Source: JAXMAZ01 sp046350115 (GTDB lineage Bacteria > Planctomycetota > Planctomycetia > Gemmatales > Gemmataceae). From it: a stretch of 64,000 nucleotides of DNA. Position 1 is the first letter of the stretch, and each line of letters starts with the position of its first letter. The stretch covers positions 1 to 64,000 of the forward strand of contig JAXMAZ010000025.1 in assembly GCA_046350115.1 (NCBI GenBank), written 5' to 3'. The position numbers and the translations under genes were made by a program. Below the pieces are notes generated by a model that was given only the letters and a program-made list of their open reading frames with translations, was not told where the DNA came from and did no database searches. Positions 38,159 to 46,334 of this stretch are shown in pieces.

Positions 38159-39991
38159 ATGCACGGTCGCAGGCTGTTGACTCACTGGCTGTCCGGGATG
38201 GCCGTCGCCGCCGGGGCGGCGCCCGTGATCGCCCAGACGCCGCTGCCGAACTGCCCGCCGGTGGTGATGCCGAACTGCCCGCCGGCCGCCCCGGGGGCGG
38301 CCCCGACCAGCCCGGACGCCGCCCTGCCGCCCCCGGACTCGGCGGCCGCGGCGGCGCTCGCCCAGGCGCCGGCGGCCGGCACCGGCGGCGGCACGTCCAT
38401 CGCCCCAAACATGATGGGCGACCTGTTCGGCGCCCGGTCCGTCCGGCTCAGCTTCGACCGCGACCTGATCGTCCGGTTCAGCAACGTCACCGCGGCGCCC
38501 GGCGGGGTTCTCGTCACCCCAGGCAACGGGATATACCGGCTTCAGCCCACCCTGGGGTCGTCCGGACAGCCCTTCCCGAACAACCCCCCCGGGTCGTTCG
38601 CCCGGCCCGCTACCCCGTTGACCGGCCTGGACCCGTTCGTCCAGCAGTTGGTCAACAACAGTATCGCCACGAGCGAGCAGACGCAGATCGCCCGGACGAT
38701 TCTCCAGGCCGGTCTGTCCGGTCGGAACCTCACGGCCGCGGAGGTGGCCGCCCTGCCGCCCAACCTGCGGGCCCAACTGCCGGCCATCCAGAACGTGCTC
38801 AACGCGGAGATCACGCGGGCGACGAATGGGCTGACCATCCCGTCGCTGACCGTCAAGGAGGTGAAAGGAGAGCTGATATCGAACGGTGCCCGGTTCCCCG
38901 CTGGCACCGGGTCGGCCCCGCCGATCAACACCGGGGCCGTCCCCGGGTCGCCGGTCCCGTTCCAGCCGCCGCCGGCCGAAGCGGCCGCCCAAGCCGTTGA
39001 CGTCGGCACTCTCCAGTACATGGCCCTGCTGACCGGCAGCGTGACGGTGCCGCTGCCCGGGGCGAGCAGCGTGGTCGGCCGGGTGAAGCTGTCCGAGGAC
39101 AATAACCCGATCCCCCTGGACCGGTTCATCTTCAACTACGACTACTTCAACAACGTCCCGTTCACGGACAACGGGATCGGGGTGAACCGGTTCCAGTTCG
39201 GGATCGAAAAGACGTTCCTGGACGGGCGGGCGTCGGTGGAGTTCCGGCTGCCGTTCGCCGGCACCCTGAACAGCACCACCACCCAGAGCCTGGAGACCAC
39301 CAACACCGAACTCGGGAACGTCCGGTTCGCCTTCAAGTACTTGTGGGCGCGGGGCCAGTACGCGGCCCTGTCCAGCGGCCTCGGCGTCACCCTGCCGACG
39401 GCCAACGACACGACCGTCAACTCGGTAGACGGCTCCCTCCTGTACCACCTGAAGAACGAGTCGGTCCAACTGGAGCCGTTCGTCGCCTTGTTGCTCACCC
39501 CGAACGACCGGCTGTTCGGCCAGTCGTGGGCGTCGGTCAACTTCGACGCCGGCGGCGGGCAACTGACCTGGAACCAGCAGGTGTTCGGCGGCAGCGGGTC
39601 GGCCCGCATCTGGGACGTGCCGGTGCTCGCCCTGGACAACCAGATCGGCTACTGGGTGGTGAAGCGGGACTTCGGGACGGTCCGCGGGCTGGCCCCGTTC
39701 CTGGAACTGCACTGGAACTACGCCATCGCCCAGGACCAGATCAACCGCGAGCTGAACGACTCGCTCGGCAACCAGGGGCTTCGGGTCCAGACGATCGGCA
39801 ACTCGGAGCTGAACCTGACCGCCGGGGTGACCACCCAGATCGGCAACAACCTGCGGATCACGCTGGGCGGCACGGCCCCGATGTTCCAGCAGCCGAACCG
39901 GACGTTCGACGGCCAGTTCGGGCTGCGGGTGAACTACTTCTTCGGGCGAACCGCGGCGGCCATCGCCGCCCCGGCGCCGAACTCGTTCTGA
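38159..39991 (+). CDS. Outer-membrane beta-barrel protein (porin-like)
   Basis: A 610-residue protein with a signal peptide (MHGRRLLTHWLSGMAVAAGA ... IAQ). About 100 residues of Pro/Ala-rich sequence follow. From about residue 300 to the end there are many alternating hydrophobic strands (RFIFNYDYFNNV, NRFQFGIEKTFLD, ASVEFRLPF, GNVRFAFKYL, ALSSGLGVTLP), ending with GLRVNYFFG, the pattern of a beta-barrel with a closing aromatic strand. Such barrels are common in planctomycete outer membranes. Its cargo is unknown. The ATG at 38159 follows GACACGGAGG. Confidence 0.85.
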   Translation: MHGRRLLTHWLSGMAVAAGAAPVIAQTPLPNCPPVVMPNCPPAAPGAAPTSPDAALPPPDSAAAAALAQAPAAGTGGGTSIAPNMMGDLFGARSVRLSFDRDLIVRFSNVTAAPGGVLVTPGNGIYRLQPTLGSSGQPFPNNPPGSFARPATPLTGLDPFVQQLVNNSIATSEQTQIARTILQAGLSGRNLTAAEVAALPPNLRAQLPAIQNVLNAEITRATNGLTIPSLTVKEVKGELISNGARFPAGTGSAPPINTGAVPGSPVPFQPPPAEAAAQAVDVGTLQYMALLTGSVTVPLPGASSVVGRVKLSEDNNPIPLDRFIFNYDYFNNVPFTDNGIGVNRFQFGIEKTFLDGRASVEFRLPFAGTLNSTTTQSLETTNTELGNVRFAFKYLWARGQYAALSSGLGVTLPTANDTTVNSVDGSLLYHLKNESVQLEPFVALLLTPNDRLFGQSWASVNFDAGGGQLTWNQQVFGGSGSARIWDVPVLALDNQIGYWVVKRDFGTVRGLAPFLELHWNYAIAQDQINRELNDSLGNQGLRVQTIGNSELNLTAGVTTQIGNNLRITLGGTAPMFQQPNRTFDGQFGLRVNYFFGRTAAAIAAPAPNSF

Positions 39992-40067
39992 CGCCGTAGC
40001 GCCCGGTCGAGGCGCGGGCCGGGCAACCGCCCCCGCCTCGCCCCGCCCCCCAACCCGGGGGGCCGGT

Positions 40068-40718
40068 TTAGCGCCCGCCGACGAACGGGTTGGACCGCTT
40101 CTCCTCGCCCACCGTCGTCGGCGGGCCGTGGCCGGGCAGGACGATGGTCCCGTCCGGCAGCGGCCACAGCTTCGCCCGGATGCTCGCTTCGAGCTGGGCG
40201 AAGCTGCCGCCGGGGAAGTCGGTCCGGCCGACCCCGCCGGCGAACAACACGTCCCCGCCCAGCACCAGCGGCGGGTCGGACTCGTGGACCACGTAGACGA
40301 CGTGCCCCGGGGAGTGGCCCGGGGCGTCCCGCACCTCCAGCCGCAGACCGGCGTACTCGATCACCTGCTCGTCGGCGACCAGTACGTCGGCCGGCGGGCT
40401 GATGATGTTGAACCCCCACTGCCCGCTCAGGTTGAGCATCGCGTCCGTCAGCATCGGGGCGTCGGCGTGGCCGATCACCAGCGGGGCGTCCGGGAACGCC
40501 GCCTTCAGGGCTTTGTTCCCGGCGATGTGGTCCACGTGCCCGTGGGTGTCCAGGACGGCCGCCGGGGTGAGGCCGGACCGGCCCAGGAAGTCGAGGATGG
40601 CGGCCGGGTCAAACCCCGGGTCGACGACCACGCAGTCGGCCCGGCCAGGCAGCCACACGACGTAGGTGTTCTCGGCGAACGGCTCGGACTCGATGGTGTG
40701 AACGTTCGGGCGGACCAA
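40068..40718 (-). CDS. Glyoxalase-II-like MBL-fold hydrolase
   Basis: About 216 residues. The TTG at 40718 was chosen because GGAGG lies 5 bases upstream; a GTG at 40742 is an alternative with its ribosome-binding site too close. The metal-binding motif is LDTHGHVDHIAGN, followed by DAPGHSPGHVVYV, GGDVLFAGGVGRTDFPG and VLPGHGPPT. This is the glyoxalase II/YcbL set, which hydrolyses thioesters such as S-lactoylglutathione or related small substrates. It is intact, unlike the MBL gene at 5162. It is divergent from the BI-1 gene. Confidence 0.88.
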   Translation of the reverse strand: MVRPNVHTIESEPFAENTYVVWLPGRADCVVVDPGFDPAAILDFLGRSGLTPAAVLDTHGHVDHIAGNKALKAAFPDAPLVIGHADAPMLTDAMLNLSGQWGFNIISPPADVLVADEQVIEYAGLRLEVRDAPGHSPGHVVYVVHESDPPLVLGGDVLFAGGVGRTDFPGGSFAQLEASIRAKLWPLPDGTIVLPGHGPPTTVGEEKRSNPFVGGR

Positions 40719-40823
40719 CGGCGCCTCCAGGCTTGTCTGCACCCTTCCGGGTGGCGTACCATCTATGGTAGGTGAGCGGCCGGCGACCAGCCCGGCCGCT
40801 TTTCGCTCACAAGGGGGACACCA

Positions 40824-41549
40824 GTGGACAACTACGACCTGCGATACGGGGACGACCGGTACGCGGCGGCGGCCGCCCCGGTCAGCGCCCGGACGGCGTT
40901 CATCCGCCGCACCTACGCCCACCTGGCCGCGGCCGTCTTCGCCCTGGTGGCGATCGAGGCCGGGCTGTTCGCCTCCGGGCTGGCCGAGCCGGCCGTCCGC
41001 AAGCTGTTCTCCGTCCCGTACGCCGGGCTGCTGCTGATGGTGGCGTTCATCGGCGGCGGGTACGCCGCCCAGATGATGGCCCGGTCCCGGACGGCGCCGG
41101 CCGTCCAGTACCTCGGGCTGGCCGTGTACGTGCTGCTGGAAGCCGTCATCCTGCTGCCGCTGTTGTACCTGGCCGAGAAGCAGTTCCCCGGGCAGATGCT
41201 GCCGGCCAAGGCGGCGGTCGTGACCCTGATGACGTTCGCCGGGCTGACCGCGGCGGTGTTCATCAGCGGCAAGGACTTCTCGTTCCTCGGGCCGGTCCTG
41301 TGGGTGGCGGCGCTGGGCGCCCTCGGGGTGATCGTGGCGTCGATCATCTTCGGGTTCACCCTGGGGATCGTGTTCGCCTACGTGATGGTGGTGCTGGCCG
41401 CCGGGTTCATCGTGTACGACACGTCGAACGTCATGCACCACTACCGGACGGACGAGCACGTGTCCGCCGCCCTGGAGCTGTTCGCGTCGGTCGCCCTGAT
41501 GTTCTGGTACGTGCTCCGCATCTTCATGTACAGCGGCAACAACGACTGA
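40824..41549 (+). CDS. Bax inhibitor-1/YccA family membrane protein
   Basis: A 241-residue protein with seven transmembrane helices. Typical family features are the TYAHLAAAVFALVAIEAGLF first helix, the LGVIVASIIFGFTLGIVFAY region, and FIVYDTSNVMHHY near the C-terminus with its conserved Asp. BI-1 proteins form pH-sensitive calcium leak channels; in bacteria they are linked to stress tolerance and membrane protein quality control. The GTG at 40824 is preceded by AAGGGGG 6 bases upstream. It is divergent from the MBL gene and ends before a perfect 18-base palindrome. Confidence 0.92.
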   Translation: MDNYDLRYGDDRYAAAAAPVSARTAFIRRTYAHLAAAVFALVAIEAGLFASGLAEPAVRKLFSVPYAGLLLMVAFIGGGYAAQMMARSRTAPAVQYLGLAVYVLLEAVILLPLLYLAEKQFPGQMLPAKAAVVTLMTFAGLTAAVFISGKDFSFLGPVLWVAALGALGVIVASIIFGFTLGIVFAYVMVVLAAGFIVYDTSNVMHHYRTDEHVSAALELFASVALMFWYVLRIFMYSGNND

Positions 41550-41592
41550 CCCAAGCCCCGAAAACCCACGGACTGCGGTCGGCTTTGACTTG

Positions 41593-41630
41593 CAACGGCT
41601 GACACGGAACCCGTTCCGTGTCAGCCGTTG
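41593..41630. terminator. Perfect 18-base-arm hairpin at the island's left edge
   Basis: CAACGGCTGACACGGAAC and its exact complement flank a two-base loop. It lies between converging genes and contains the stop codon (41621-41623) of the coiled-coil protein. It is followed by ACGTTTTG on the plus side, so it is likely to end transcription in at least one direction. Confidence 0.75.
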
Positions 41631-42226
41631 ACGTTTTGTGTCAGTGGCGACGACGGAGGCTGCGGGGAGGGGGTCTCGGACTTGGGAGGCGAAGCCTTCC
41701 TGTGCTGGCCAAGGTACAGGGCCAGTAGACCTAACAGAACGCTCGCCACAGCCGAAACCACGCCGGCCCCGGTGTACGCGGCTTTGTACACATCGTTGAG
41801 GTTCGGCATAGAGCCGGGGTATCCCAACAGCGCGCCGGCGGCAACGCCGGACAGGGTCGAAAGAGTAGCCACGGTGCCGGATGTCGTCGCGGCAGTTTCA
41901 AGTCTCGCGCAGCGGTCGATGTAGAACTCCGCCACCTGCTGCTTGAACCGCAGCTCGGCCTTCAACTCGTCTACCTCCGCCCCGATGGAATCACAAACCT
42001 TCTGGTGGTCGCTCTTGGTTTCCACCAGAACAACTTTGTGGTACTCAACCGTAGCGTTCAGCGTGTTGATGTGGCCCAAGTAAGCAGCCGTGATTTGCTG
42101 CGTCGGTGTCAGCTTGGCGACCGAGTTGATGTCCTGTTGCGTGCCCGCGTCGGGCAGATCGGACGGGGGCGAGGCGGGCGGCTTGATGGCTGAAAGGGTA
42201 TGCTCGTCCGTTTTGCCGCCCGCCAT
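41621..42226 (-). CDS. Coiled-coil membrane protein downstream of a Panacea gene
   Basis: A 201-residue protein. The middle third (residues about 55-110) is a charged coiled coil (VETKSDHQKVCDSIGAEVDE ...). Two hydrophobic segments follow: TVATLSTLSGVAAGALLG near 118-135 and GAGVVSAVASVLLGLLALY near 152-170. A Ser/Pro-rich tail ends the protein. The Panacea gene stops only 10 bases upstream of its start, so they form an operon. Panacea-domain proteins are antitoxins for many unrelated toxins, several of which act on membranes, so this gene is a plausible toxin. It has no catalytic motif. Codon use is less GC-rich than in the flanking core genes. Confidence 0.7.
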   Translation of the reverse strand: MAGGKTDEHTLSAIKPPASPPSDLPDAGTQQDINSVAKLTPTQQITAAYLGHINTLNATVEYHKVVLVETKSDHQKVCDSIGAEVDELKAELRFKQQVAEFYIDRCARLETAATTSGTVATLSTLSGVAAGALLGYPGSMPNLNDVYKAAYTGAGVVSAVASVLLGLLALYLGQHRKASPPKSETPSPQPPSSPLTQNVNG

Positions 42227-42236
42227 ATTGAGCCAC

Positions 42237-42767
42237 CTAGTTCCCCCCAGCGGCGGCCCGCCGGAAATAATCCCGGATCATATCATTCGGGATCACGGTG
42301 TTCTCCGGAATCCGCCCGCCGTGCCGCGCCTTGATCTGGTCCCAAGGCGTCCCCGGCTTGTGCGTCTCGTTCGACAACTGCACCGCCGAGTAGTTGCGGT
42401 AAATCTCCCAAACCTTGCCCATGAGCTTTTGCATGAAGTCGGGGCTAAATGCGGATTCGACAACCCGCGGCGCCACGACCTCAAGCTGGGTAGCCCCCTC
42501 GCCGTCAATCACAAAGCGGACATCGGTCGCGGGTTGTGTAATCAGCCCGTTGCCGAAGTGCTTGAACTCCTGGTAGAGAGACGGCACCACCGGCCCGTAA
42601 GGCCAAGCCTGGACCGGCTCGTCAATGAGCGGCTTGTCTGCCAGCCCCAAGTGCCAGCCGTGGGCGTAATAGACCAGCTTCTGCATCTTCATCGGCGAAA
42701 CGGTCAGGTTCCCCTCACGCATCGCCGTGTCGAAGAAAAAGTTGGCTACCGTTTTAGGAGAGATCAT
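42237..42767 (-). CDS. Panacea-domain (DUF4065) protein, putative antitoxin
   Basis: A 176-residue protein. It begins MISPKTVANFFFDTAMRE and carries SPMKMQKLVYYAHGWHLGL, the start of the Panacea (SocA-like) fold, then EPVQAWPYGPVVPSLYQEFKHFGN, its most conserved block. Panacea proteins neutralise partner toxins encoded beside them. The ATG at 42767 is preferred over upstream starts, since it places the conserved helix at residue 8, as in most members. The first gene of a two-gene operon with the coiled-coil membrane protein. Confidence 0.85.
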   Translation of the reverse strand: MISPKTVANFFFDTAMREGNLTVSPMKMQKLVYYAHGWHLGLADKPLIDEPVQAWPYGPVVPSLYQEFKHFGNGLITQPATDVRFVIDGEGATQLEVVAPRVVESAFSPDFMQKLMGKVWEIYRNYSAVQLSNETHKPGTPWDQIKARHGGRIPENTVIPNDMIRDYFRRAAAGGN

Positions 42768-42803
42768 GCTGTAGCCCCTCCGCATTCGGGGCCACGGGGC
42801 GAG

Positions 42804-42827
42804 CGTGTCCACGTGTCCACGTGTCCA
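42804..42827. repeat. Three tandem copies of CGTGTCCA
   Basis: An 8-base unit is repeated three times in the 98-base gap between the Panacea start and the stop of the transposase gene. It may be an operator or a by-product of insertion. No other function can be assigned. Confidence 0.7.
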
Positions 42828-42865
42828 CCAAACCACGGCATTGTACTGACAGCGAGGGCGGGCCG

Positions 42866-44125
42866 TCAACGGGCGGAGGGGAATTGGAGGATGGCGGCAG
42901 AGCATTCCTCAGCCGCACCCCAGAACTCGGCTCCAATGCCAAGCTCCTCCTGCTCATGGATCAGCACCGACACGTTGAAGCAGACGCATTTGCACAGCAC
43001 CTCGTTCAGCATCGCCGCTTTGGTCTTCGACCGCAGCGAGTCCCCGAACTTTCGCTTGAGGGCGGAGAACGTCGCCTCCACGTTGCTCCGCTTGTGGTAA
43101 TGCTGGAGGAACTCCTGCCGCCGGTACTGGAAGTACCCGAGCATCTTGGCGTACAGCCCGCCGCTCCACCCGGTCGCCACCCGCTTGAACGCGATGAACG
43201 GGATGCCGCCGTGCCGGGCGACGACCTCGTGCGCCTCAACCGTAGAGTAGCCCTTGTCCGCTGACACCTCCGCGATCCGGAACCCGTTGGCGGCGGTTCG
43301 CTCCACCAGCCCCGGTAGGAACGGGGAGTCGGCCCCGTCCTGTTCCAGCACCTCCACGGCAGTGATGACGTTCGTCCGCACCCCGACCATCGCCTGTAGC
43401 TTCACCCACTCCTGTTTCGTCTTCACCGTCCCGTGCTTGTGGTCGAACCATCGGGCGAACCGCGATCCGGCGAACCCGGTACTGTCCACCGCGAAGTCTA
43501 CTTCGACGGCCGCGAGCGGTTGGCTGCTGACCTCGACCAGTTGCTTGAGGACCGGGGTGAGGGCCGGGTTCTCCATCAGGGCGCTGATCTTGTGCGGGTG
43601 GAGCGGGCGGGACAGGTGGCCGGCTTCGGTGGCGTCCCGCAGGTCGCAGTCGAACCGCCGGGCGGACAGCCCGGCCCACACCTTGAAGCAGCAAGCGAAC
43701 ACCGCGTCGGCCAGCGGCACCGGCTTCCGCCCGGTCTTCGCCCGGGGCGGCTCCTCCACCCCGCGGCACAGGTCGGCCAACAGCACCTGGAACCGATCCC
43801 GCTCGGTCCGCTGGGCCTTCACATACGCGGGCCAGTTCTGCTTGTAGGTGGGTCGGCTGGACCGGACCGGCTCGTCGGCGCGAGCCGGCGAATCGGGGAT
43901 ATGCTTGCCGGCCTCCCGCTCCATGACGAAGCGGACGGCGTAAACGTGCTTGCACGGGCGGCCGGTGGTGGCGAAGTCTTCGCAGGAACAGGACGGGGTA
44001 GTCGGATCGACCCGGTACTTGCCGACCCCGGTCGTGGACGGGACGGACCACAACGGGCCGTCGCGGACGACCCGCATCCGGGCGGCGATCTCAAGCCCTC
44101 TGGTCTCGCGCACGTACATTTCCAT
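42866..44125 (-). CDS. DDE transposase with N-terminal SWIM zinc finger
   Basis: About 419 residues. A SWIM-type zinc motif (CSCEDFATTGRPCKH, i.e. CxCx(n)CxH) near residues 40-60 is followed by the DDE core: DSTGF (first Asp), EVSADKGYS (second Asp) and NVEATFSALKRKFG (Glu), in the usual spacing. It begins MEMYVRETRGLE; a longer start upstream is possible. Terminal inverted repeats could not be found, so the ends of any insertion sequence are undefined. It shares a divergent intergenic region with a ribbon-helix-helix gene. Confidence 0.85.
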   Translation of the reverse strand: MEMYVRETRGLEIAARMRVVRDGPLWSVPSTTGVGKYRVDPTTPSCSCEDFATTGRPCKHVYAVRFVMEREAGKHIPDSPARADEPVRSSRPTYKQNWPAYVKAQRTERDRFQVLLADLCRGVEEPPRAKTGRKPVPLADAVFACCFKVWAGLSARRFDCDLRDATEAGHLSRPLHPHKISALMENPALTPVLKQLVEVSSQPLAAVEVDFAVDSTGFAGSRFARWFDHKHGTVKTKQEWVKLQAMVGVRTNVITAVEVLEQDGADSPFLPGLVERTAANGFRIAEVSADKGYSTVEAHEVVARHGGIPFIAFKRVATGWSGGLYAKMLGYFQYRRQEFLQHYHKRSNVEATFSALKRKFGDSLRSKTKAAMLNEVLCKCVCFNVSVLIHEQEELGIGAEFWGAAEECSAAILQFPSAR

Positions 44126-44190
44126 CCCCGGGAGGGGCAACTGAACGTGGCCGAGTGTAGCATTTTTGTTGCTACAACCCATGTCGGTAG

Positions 44191-44220
44191 TGGACTCCGT
44201 GGCTTTTTTGTTGCTACAAT
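44191..44220 (+). promoter_or_regulatory. Putative leaderless promoter of the ribbon-helix-helix gene
   Basis: TGGACT (44191-44196) and TACAAT (44215-44220) are separated by 18 bases; the ATG is at 44227, just where transcription should begin. The -10 box lies in a 10-base motif (GTTGCTACAA) that is also present 42 bases upstream (44169-44178) as a direct repeat. The bases ATGTCGG (44181-44187) and CCGACAT (44222-44228) form an inverted pair around it. This looks like a promoter with operator copies. Confidence 0.5.
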
Positions 44221-44226
44221 CCCGAC

Positions 44227-44442
44227 ATGGCAGGGCGACCCAAAAAGCCGGCGTCGGCATCCAAGACGTACATGCTCCGCGTCCGCATGACCGAGGCGGA
44301 CCGGTCGCTCATCGAGGCGGCGGCAACGGCAAAAGGGCTGGAAACCAGTACGTGGGCGAGGTCGGAACTGCTGACGCTCGCCCGCAAGCTGCTGTCAAAA
44401 ATGCCGCCGGCCGGAGAGAAGTCGCCTACCGGACCACCCTGA
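44227..44442 (+). CDS. Ribbon-helix-helix-like DNA-binding protein
   Basis: A 71-residue protein. It has a basic N-terminus (MAGRPKKPASASK), a strand (TYMLRVRMTEAD) and two helices (SLIEAAATAKGLETSTWAR and SELLTLARKLL), the layout of ribbon-helix-helix repressors. It has no ribosome-binding site, consistent with a leaderless transcript. It could repress itself and the divergent transposase. Its last 17 bases overlap the stop end of the XRE-ImmA/IrrE gene, which converges with it. Confidence 0.7.
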   Translation: MAGRPKKPASASKTYMLRVRMTEADRSLIEAAATAKGLETSTWARSELLTLARKLLSKMPPAGEKSPTGPP

Positions 44443-45523
44443 ACCGCGGGGGCGGTTCGTTGAGGAGTGTGGCCCGGAAGTGTTCTTCGGCGGCGTACAC
44501 GTATCTGCTCAACTGCGACACGTCATACCCGAACGAGTTCCGGTACACGGCGATCAAGTCCGGTAGCACGGTCGGCAGCTCAGGAGCCAGCGGCACCGGT
44601 TCGTTCTTGCGATACCCCTCCTGACCAATCTGCGTGAATAGTGTGCGGTAATGGCGGTCGGTGATCCGACCCAAGTCACGCGCCCGCCGAATGAGGGCTT
44701 GCATCGAAACCCGCCAGACCGGCTTGAGGCGGGCGGCTTTGGCGAGAGTCATCTGGCCAAGCTCCGACTCGATCTCACGGGCTGGCATCAAGAACTCGCT
44801 CGCAAAACGGTCTGCTTGCTCCTCGGCATCCGGCGGGGGAGCGGCGTGCATGACGAGGTGGCCGAGTTCGTGTGCGAGGGAGAACCGCCACCGGTCAACC
44901 GGCAGCTCTCTATTCACGAAGAAGAGCGGGGACGAGTTCCTGGGCCACTGGCTCACGGCGTCCAGCTTGTCCGTCCCGAAGGGGAGTTGCACCACGATCC
45001 CACCAGCGTTTTCGATGGCGTTCACGAGGTTGCGGATCGGCCCCATCGGCAGCCCCCAACTGGCCCGGGTGATCCTCGCCACCTCTTCGGGGCTGCCGTA
45101 CTCGTCAACATCGAACCGGTAGAACGTGTTCCGGGCGCCCACGTCCACGGCCTTGAGGAGCCGGAGCAGTTGGAGCCGAACCACGTTGATCGTGGCGTGG
45201 ATTACCTTCAACTCTTTGACCGGAAGGCACTGTCGCTTGCGGTGGTAGACGCACGCGCTCCCGAAGCCCTCAATGGGCGAAGTCTGGCAAAAGAACTCGG
45301 GCGGGTACTCCGTCACCCGACACAGCCGGTCGAAGTCTGCCTCCGACAGCTTGAGCATGTCGCCTTCGACCTTCGACACCTTGCCCTGAGTGACGCCAAG
45401 TCGGGTGGCCAACTCGGCTTGGCTCATCCCCCGGGACTCGCGGGCAAGAGCGACCATCTCGGGGTTCACCCTGCGGTCAGTGGAATCCGGCCGATCGGGG
45501 GGCAGAGGGGTCGGGTTCGTCAT
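44426..45523 (-). CDS. XRE helix-turn-helix and ImmA/IrrE metallopeptidase fusion
   Basis: A 365-residue protein. Residues 20-75 are an XRE-type helix-turn-helix (MVALARESRGMSQAELATRL, GVTQGKVSKVEG). The middle region follows, and a zinc-metallopeptidase domain has FSLAHELGHLVMHA near residue 215 (HExxH) and FASEFLMPAREIE with the third ligand. Such fusions act as regulators that cleave a repressor, and also occur in toxin-antitoxin and defence modules. Its start ATG overlaps the stop of the upstream gene by 4 bases (45520-45523), which fixes the operon. Codon use is less GC-rich than in the core genes. Confidence 0.88.
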   Translation of the reverse strand: MTNPTPLPPDRPDSTDRRVNPEMVALARESRGMSQAELATRLGVTQGKVSKVEGDMLKLSEADFDRLCRVTEYPPEFFCQTSPIEGFGSACVYHRKRQCLPVKELKVIHATINVVRLQLLRLLKAVDVGARNTFYRFDVDEYGSPEEVARITRASWGLPMGPIRNLVNAIENAGGIVVQLPFGTDKLDAVSQWPRNSSPLFFVNRELPVDRWRFSLAHELGHLVMHAAPPPDAEEQADRFASEFLMPAREIESELGQMTLAKAARLKPVWRVSMQALIRRARDLGRITDRHYRTLFTQIGQEGYRKNEPVPLAPELPTVLPDLIAVYRNSFGYDVSQLSRYVYAAEEHFRATLLNEPPPRFRVVR

Positions 45524-46143
45524 ATCTGTCCGGCTTCGCGCGGAGCGATCTTGGGTTGAACCGTCGGCTTGGTGTCCGGCGGGATTGGGGCGATGGGGAT
45601 CAACGTCGTTTGCGGCTCGGCGTTGATGGAGAAAGAATAGACGAGCTGGTTCGGCCCGTCTTGAAGGCTGACGACCACATCGCGCAGCCCCACCTGGGCA
45701 CGGTCAAGGCTATACCCGACGGTAAGCCGGGTGCAGCCGTCCGGAACGCCGGGGATGGGCCTGTGCAGATACCACTGCTTCTGCTGATCGGTTTGGATGT
45801 TCCGAGCAAGGTGGTCGTCGTCGCCGAGCCGCTTGAGCCGCACCACGATGCTGTTGCCGACGTACAGCTTGAAGAACCCCAACTCTTCGCACACCCGGAA
45901 CCCGTCCCGCTGACCGAACACGCCTTTCGCCCGTCCCACGGCCAGATCATGCACCACATTCGCCCGCGTGGTCGGGGCCAGTTGGGATCGGATTTCATCC
46001 GGCAGGGAGAGCCAGTCGGTCCACGCGCCGTGCCACACTTCCGAGAAGTCGTTGGCCAACGGGACCAACTGCCTCTCGGCTTCGGCCCGCGTGAGATAAC
46101 CCGACGGCGGCTCATCGAACGACGGCAACGGCGGCTGGGGCAT
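45520..46143 (-). CDS. Conserved unknown partner of the XRE-ImmA/IrrE protein
   Basis: A 207-residue protein without a domain I can name. It opens MPQPPLPSFDEPPSGYLTRA. The middle has RVCEELGFFKLYVGNSIVVR and GCTRLTVGYSLDRAQVGLRDV, both long and well-structured. It contains no signal peptide or membrane segment. The stop overlaps the start of the XRE-ImmA/IrrE gene by 4 bases, so it is translated first and coupled to it. The pair looks like a toxin-antitoxin or defence module, with this protein as the likely effector. Upstream is an AT-rich stretch (46160-46200) that should carry the promoter. Confidence 0.65.
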   Translation of the reverse strand: MPQPPLPSFDEPPSGYLTRAEAERQLVPLANDFSEVWHGAWTDWLSLPDEIRSQLAPTTRANVVHDLAVGRAKGVFGQRDGFRVCEELGFFKLYVGNSIVVRLKRLGDDDHLARNIQTDQQKQWYLHRPIPGVPDGCTRLTVGYSLDRAQVGLRDVVVSLQDGPNQLVYSFSINAEPQTTLIPIAPIPPDTKPTVQPKIAPREAGQI

Positions 46144-46223
46144 GGGGCCGATCTCGGTGCTGGCAAATGTTGTGGAAAATATTCCAAATCACATTCCGAG
46201 TGTACCCGCGCCCCGGAAAGCAG

Positions 46224-46273
46224 TCAAGGCGGGGTGGTGGGTCGGGCGTGCCCGACCCACCACCCCGCCTTGA
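46224..46273. repeat. Perfect 23-base-arm hairpin
   Basis: Arms 46224-46246 (TCAAGGCGGGGTGGTGGGTC and on) and 46251-46273 are exact complements with a CGTG loop. It lies upstream of the unknown-partner gene's start, at the right edge of the accessory island. TTTT follows on the plus strand at 46275-46278, so it could also end a plus-strand transcript, though none is known. Confidence 0.8.
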
Positions 46274-46302
46274 GTTTTCGGCGCCGACACCCAGGAGACA
46301 CG

Positions 46303-46334
46303 AACGCCTTGATCGGCCGGCCGATCAAGGCGTT
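46303..46334. repeat. Perfect 32-base palindrome without loop
   Basis: AACGCCTTGATCGGCC is followed at once by its exact complement. It lies 29 bases past the 23-base hairpin. A palindrome with no loop may be a protein-binding site or an insertion target rather than a terminator. The rest of the gap before the DUF1571 gene (46335-46570) shows no gene. Confidence 0.8.

Noticed and set aside
42866..44220. Complete insertion sequence with inverted ends
   Set aside because: No convincing terminal inverted repeats or target duplications could be found around the transposase; only a weak shared ATTGTA was seen.
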